Below, in pieces: positions 61,312 to 64,000 of a stretch of DNA of 64,000 nucleotides; the first letter of the stretch is position 1; every line of letters starts with the position of its first letter. Origin of the DNA: Microbispora sp. H11081 (GTDB lineage Bacteria > Actinomycetota > Actinomycetes > Streptosporangiales > Streptosporangiaceae). Under the pieces are notes generated by a model. That model searched no databases and had not been told where the DNA came from. It saw only the letters and a list, made by a program, of their open reading frames with translations. Location of the stretch: positions 115,647 to 179,646 of the forward strand of contig NZ_JABBWV010000014.1 of the NCBI RefSeq assembly GCF_012999535.1, in the 5' to 3' direction. Position numbers and translations under genes: made by a program.

Positions 61312-61766
61312 ACCCTCGTCGCGGCATTCAACAGGGCCGACAAGGACCACGCCCTGGCCGCGGTGACGGTGTTCCAGGCCGCTTAGGGCGCCAAGTACGG
61401 CAAGGCCGTGGCCAAGGTCGTCGACGACCTTGAGGAACTGCTGGCGTTCTACGACTTCCCCGCCGAGCACTGGGTGCATCTGCGCACGACCAACCCGATC
61501 GAGTCGACGTTCGCCACCGTGCGGCACCGCACCAAGGTCACCAAAGGTCCCGGGGCCCGGGCGGCCGGGCTGGCCATGGCCTTCAAACTGATCGAGTCGG
61601 CCCATGCCCGCTGGCGCGCGGTCAACGCTCCCCATCTCGTCGCCCTGGTCCGCGCCGGGGCGACCTTCATCAACGGCAAGCTCGTCGAACGTCCCGACGA
61701 TCAGCCCTCACCGGCAGCCGCTTGACACTCGTGATCCACAAGTCTTGACGATTGCTCCCGCAGAGT
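61312..61766 (+). pseudogene. IS256-family transposase remnant
   Basis: The C-terminal third of a mutator-type transposase: FNRADKDHALAAVTVFQAA, an in-frame TAG at 61384-61386 where Tyr is expected (then GAKYGKAVAK), EHWVHLRTTNPIESTFATVRHRTKVTKG (catalytic Glu region) and the end GATFINGKLVER. The N-terminal part is gone. The stretch TCGTGATCCACAAGTCTTGACGATTGC just after it looks like the right terminal repeat. No left end found. Confidence 0.75.
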
Positions 61767-62309
61767 TCACCGTCGATTCGCCGGAGCAGGAGGAGCGTGC
61801 AGGGCCCGGTGCCGCCGCACCGCGTCCCGGTTGGCACAGCGCGGCGAGCAGTAGCGTTGCCGGCCGCTCCGCGAGACGTCCGCGTAAACCAGCCCGCAGC
61901 CATCGCGCGCGCAGCGCGCCAGCCGCGACATGCCGCGCCCCGTCAGATGCAGGGCGGTGCCCACCGCGACCAGCGCGCGCAGCATGCCGCCGAGCGACAG
62001 GCCCGCGTCGCGATAGTGCAGGTGCCAACCGGTTCCGGCGTGGTCAGTGACGCGAGGATACCCCGCCGAGGTGGCCAGCAGGTCGTTGAGCAGCGCGACC
62101 CGTGCGCGCTCGTCGCAGGTATCGACGATCTCACACCACTGCTCGATCAGGTTGAGCGCCACGGCGAGGTCTGCCTCCTCCGGGGAGCGGTCGATGACGA
62201 GGCCGGCGTCCGCGCACCGTTTCACCAGGTCGTCGAGGGATGCGGGCGGGAAGTTGGCCAGGTCCGCCATCAGAAGGACCACGTCCGCCCCGTAAGGGTT
62301 GAGATGCAC
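61767..62309 (-). CDS. CGNR zinc-finger protein
   Basis: 180 residues: a helical ABATE-like domain (LVIDRSPEEADLAVALNLIEQW) and the CGNR finger LARCARDGCGLVYADVSRSGRQRYCSPRCANRDAVRRHR (C-x4-C-x15-C-x3-C), a stress-type DNA-binding regulator. GTG start; only 27 nt from the divergent small-protein start, so a ribosome site is missing and transcription may begin at the start codon. Confidence 0.85.
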   Translation of the reverse strand: MHLNPYGADVVLLMADLANFPPASLDDLVKRCADAGLVIDRSPEEADLAVALNLIEQWCEIVDTCDERARVALLNDLLATSAGYPRVTDHAGTGWHLHYRDAGLSLGGMLRALVAVGTALHLTGRGMSRLARCARDGCGLVYADVSRSGRQRYCSPRCANRDAVRRHRALHAPPAPANRR

Positions 62310-62336
62310 AATGCCATTACAGCACGCTATTGACCC

Positions 62337-62525
62337 ATGAACGACCACGACGGACATGACTGGCACACCCGCTCCCACCACCACACCAGCGAGGGGCTGG
62401 TGCGCTACCAGACCTGCCACTGCGGCTCCTGGCGGGTGCTGTGCGGGGCCCTTAACCCGCCCACCGCGGCGGTGGTGACGTGGAGCGCCCGGCGGAGCGC
62501 ACCGTCCGGCCGGGCACACCGCTGA
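62337..62525 (+). CDS. Small His/Cys-rich protein, 62 residues
   Basis: DGHDWHTRSHHHTSEGLVRY then QTCHCGSWRV: a His cluster and a CxC pair that could bind a metal, like other short zinc-ribbon proteins of actinobacteria. Ends with an Arg/Ser tail that looks non-conserved. Back to back with the CGNR gene. Short but with a clear motif pattern. Confidence 0.5.
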   Translation: MNDHDGHDWHTRSHHHTSEGLVRYQTCHCGSWRVLCGALNPPTAAVVTWSARRSAPSGRAHR

Positions 62526-62744
62526 CCGGCGCATTCTTTCAACCGGGTACCGCTCAACGACATCCCAAGGCTGGTCGGCGGGGGGACGGCATGAGCGGCC
62601 CCAACATGGCCGCGCTGCTTGTACGGCCTCACCGAGTTGCAGCCAGTGGCTGATGTCCGGACAGCAGGACGGCTCGCACCCAGGAGCCGGGCGCGAGCCG
62701 GACAGCGGAGCACCGTGAAACCACTCCTCGGTCGGGATCAAGCC

Positions 62745-62864
62745 CGTCTGGCAAGCGGCCCACTCGGACGGGTCACCCAGCTTGACGTTGGTGCCGCCGA
62801 TGCCGCAGTAGCCGTTGGGCACCTTGAAGAGATATTGCTGGCTGTAGCAGTTCTCTTCGGGCAA
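62745..62864 (-). pseudogene. Relic B or fragment of a Cys-containing peptide gene
   Basis: The reverse strand from a TTG reads PEENCYSQQYLFKVPNGYC then GIGGTNVKLGDPSEWAACQT. The C-terminal part becomes an Arg/Pro-rich run without a clear end. Partly matches relic A at 59.85 kb. I do not know the family; the Cys spacing may give two disulfides. Confidence 0.45.
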
Positions 62865-62874
62865 TAATTCGCGG

Positions 62875-63210
62875 CTAGCGTGGGCTGGAGCGGAAGTCAG
62901 CCCAGACGTCGACCGCCTGCGAAGTCGAGGCGGCCACGTCCTCGCGAGACATACCGACGGTGGAGATCAAGCGATCCGCAAGCCAATCGGGCACCGGCCC
63001 CCTGGGAGGCGGTTGCTCCACGCGGATGTGAGCGGCCAGCGCGCCCAGGCGTTCGATGATCTGCCCAAGCTGCACCACCTCCGGACGCCCCTTGCCGACG
63101 GCGCGAACCCTGGCCGTGGCCTCGGCGTAGACCTCACCATCGGCGAGGGGCGGGAGCCGCTCTGGCGAGGCGGCCCGCACGAAGAGGGCAGCGGCGAACC
63201 CGGCGTCCAC
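62875..63210 (-). CDS. Hypothetical protein, ~111 residues, possibly a fragment
   Basis: MDAGFAAALFVRAASPERLPPLADGE, then EVVQLGQIIERLGALAAHIRVEQ and PDWLADRLISTVGMSREDVAASTSQAVDVWADF. Helical. No family recognised. Frame is open further upstream but this Arg-rich part is unlikely to be coded. Lies 100 nt after a WD40 protein on the same strand. A short piece recurs at 61.03 kb. Confidence 0.45.
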   Translation of the reverse strand: MDAGFAAALFVRAASPERLPPLADGEVYAEATARVRAVGKGRPEVVQLGQIIERLGALAAHIRVEQPPPRGPVPDWLADRLISTVGMSREDVAASTSQAVDVWADFRSSPR

Positions 63211-63310
63211 GCGAGGGTCTCGCCGGTGGCGTCGCCTCGCCGACCGGTAGGACGTGGCGCTCGTTACGGCATCGACGACGCTCCGATGATCACGGGACGG
63301 TCTTCCTGCA

Positions 63311-63886
63311 TTACGCGGCAGGCCCCAGATCCCAGGTCCACAGCGCTTCGTGACCGCCGCCGACAAGCACAGCGCGGCCGTCGACGTAGCTCATCGACAG
63401 AGAGCCCAGGTAGCGGGAAGAACGCTGAAGCGTCCCGACCTGCCGGCTGGTCGTGAGGTCCCAGACCCGCATGCTCCTGTCCTGTGGCGAGTAGGTGACA
63501 GCGATCGGGACACCAGCGACCCGTCCGAAGGCGATGTTGCTCACCTGCTTGGAGTGGCCGAGCAACGGACGCTCGACCTGCTTTCCCGTGGCGAGATCGT
63601 AGAGTTCCACGGTCCTGCCTGTGGCCACGATCGCGACCGTCGTGCAGTCGAACAAGGCGATCTCCACCCGGGCCGAGTGCTCGGTCTTCGCGATGCGGAA
63701 CGATGCCATCCGTTTTCCCGCGCCGACGTCCCAAAGCCGGGCGCGGGTGGCGCTGAAGGTCACCGCGACCGGCCGGCCGGCGAGTCTGATGAGGGCCAGC
63801 TGTCCGACCGGGCCGTTTGCGACGGCGAGATCGTGCAGCAGCACTCCCGAAGGAAAGTCCCAGATGCGTACCGCCCTCTCTGCCAA
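63311..63886 (-). CDS. WD40-repeat protein, N-terminally truncated
   Basis: 191 residues of WD40 blades: MAERAVRIWDFPSG, TRARLWDVGAGKRM, TVELYDLATGKQVERPLLGH, SMRVWDLTTSRQVGTL, WTWDLGPAA. A full propeller needs about seven blades; only four or five are here and the frame begins mid-blade with a TTG, so the gene has lost its 5' part, likely at the sequence near 63.89 kb. Would be a binding or signalling scaffold. Confidence 0.65.
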   Translation of the reverse strand: MAERAVRIWDFPSGVLLHDLAVANGPVGQLALIRLAGRPVAVTFSATRARLWDVGAGKRMASFRIAKTEHSARVEIALFDCTTVAIVATGRTVELYDLATGKQVERPLLGHSKQVSNIAFGRVAGVPIAVTYSPQDRSMRVWDLTTSRQVGTLQRSSRYLGSLSMSYVDGRAVLVGGGHEALWTWDLGPAA

Positions 63887-64000
63887 GGTTTGTTGAGACA
63901 GATGTGGCTAGAGTGCATTTGAGTGACGAGGGCGAGTAAGGATCTCAACGAACTGTGAGCACGATGCTGGCTGAGCGCCCGAGGCCGTCGATCGTCCATG
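63887..64000. other. Junction region with possible mobile-element end
   Basis: GTTGAGACAG near 63.89 kb and GGATCTCAAC near 63.94 kb form GTTGAGA/TCTCAAC arms about 45 nt apart. An open + strand frame starts GTGAGCACGATGCTGGCTGAG and runs out of the window. Could be the left end of an insertion sequence that cut the WD40 gene; too short to prove. Confidence 0.3.

Noticed and set aside
63957..64000. + strand gene start MSTMLAERPRPSIVH at the window edge
   Set aside because: Too short to identify and the ribosome site is far; noted only as part of the junction region.

Overview
The window is very GC-rich DNA from a filamentous-type actinobacterium. Many GTG/TTG starts, the MsiK-style sugar importer without its own ATPase, conservon-type signalling proteins, a c-di-AMP riboswitch and CBM2/CBM13 glycosidases fit a member of the Streptosporangiales or Streptomycetales. 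I cannot assign a genus from sequence alone. No rRNA, tRNA or CRISPR array was seen.

Region 1 (1-8.4 kb) is a surface polysaccharide locus: two GT4-type glycosyltransferases, a Wzz-like chain-length protein, the dTDP-rhamnose genes rmlA-rmlB-rmlD in an overlapping operon, a polyprenyl-phosphate sugar-1-phosphate transferase and an LCP ligase. Region 2 (8.4-19.8 kb) holds regulators and small proteins: an EamA exporter with a GntR repressor and likely operator, a two-gene remnant of a conservon (CvnA-like kinase plus DUF742), secreted and membrane proteins of unknown role, a HypF-derived zinc-finger/YrdC protein, and an HxlR/NAD(P)-reductase divergent pair.

Region 3 (20-29 kb) has a CBM2-GH6 glycosidase with an altered active-site motif, a large membrane protein, a lipoprotein lytic transglycosylase, and the most interesting locus of the window at 25.6-29.0 kb. 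This is a compact RiPP cluster: a MccB-like (microcin C type) ThiF/E1 adenylating enzyme, a 41-residue precursor-like peptide ending in asparagine, a DUF6879-like protein, and a site-2-protease-like M50 protein with an N-terminal PqqD-like domain. It looks like an actinobacterial peptidyl-nucleotide or other C-terminally adenylated peptide system.

Region 4 (29-41 kb) is mixed: XRE, TetR and oxidoreductase modules with clear operators, an SPFH/RHH/GPP34 operon under a perfect 16-nt palindrome, a secreted HNH nuclease, two secreted beta-propeller-like proteins, and an NlpC/P60 hydrolase behind a ydaO-type c-di-AMP riboswitch, apparently starting at CTG.

Region 5 (41.4-53.4 kb) is for plant polysaccharide and sugar use. 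A CBM13-GH62 arabinofuranosidase and a CE1-like esterase-CBM2 diverge from a 1.35-kb gene-free region carrying three copies of the palindrome TGTTAGCGCTAACA. Next comes a sugar operon: binding protein, two permeases, ROK sugar kinase, a signal-less GH68 fructosidase and an HSL-type hydrolase, with a divergent LacI regulator.

Region 6 (53.5-64 kb) has a membrane Ser/Thr kinase, a WYL regulator/VOC pair, two TetR-controlled divergent modules with triple operator arrays, and a decayed end. That end has an IS256-family relic with a nonsense codon, two relics of one gene pair flanking an oxidoreductase, a CGNR regulator and a truncated WD40 protein.
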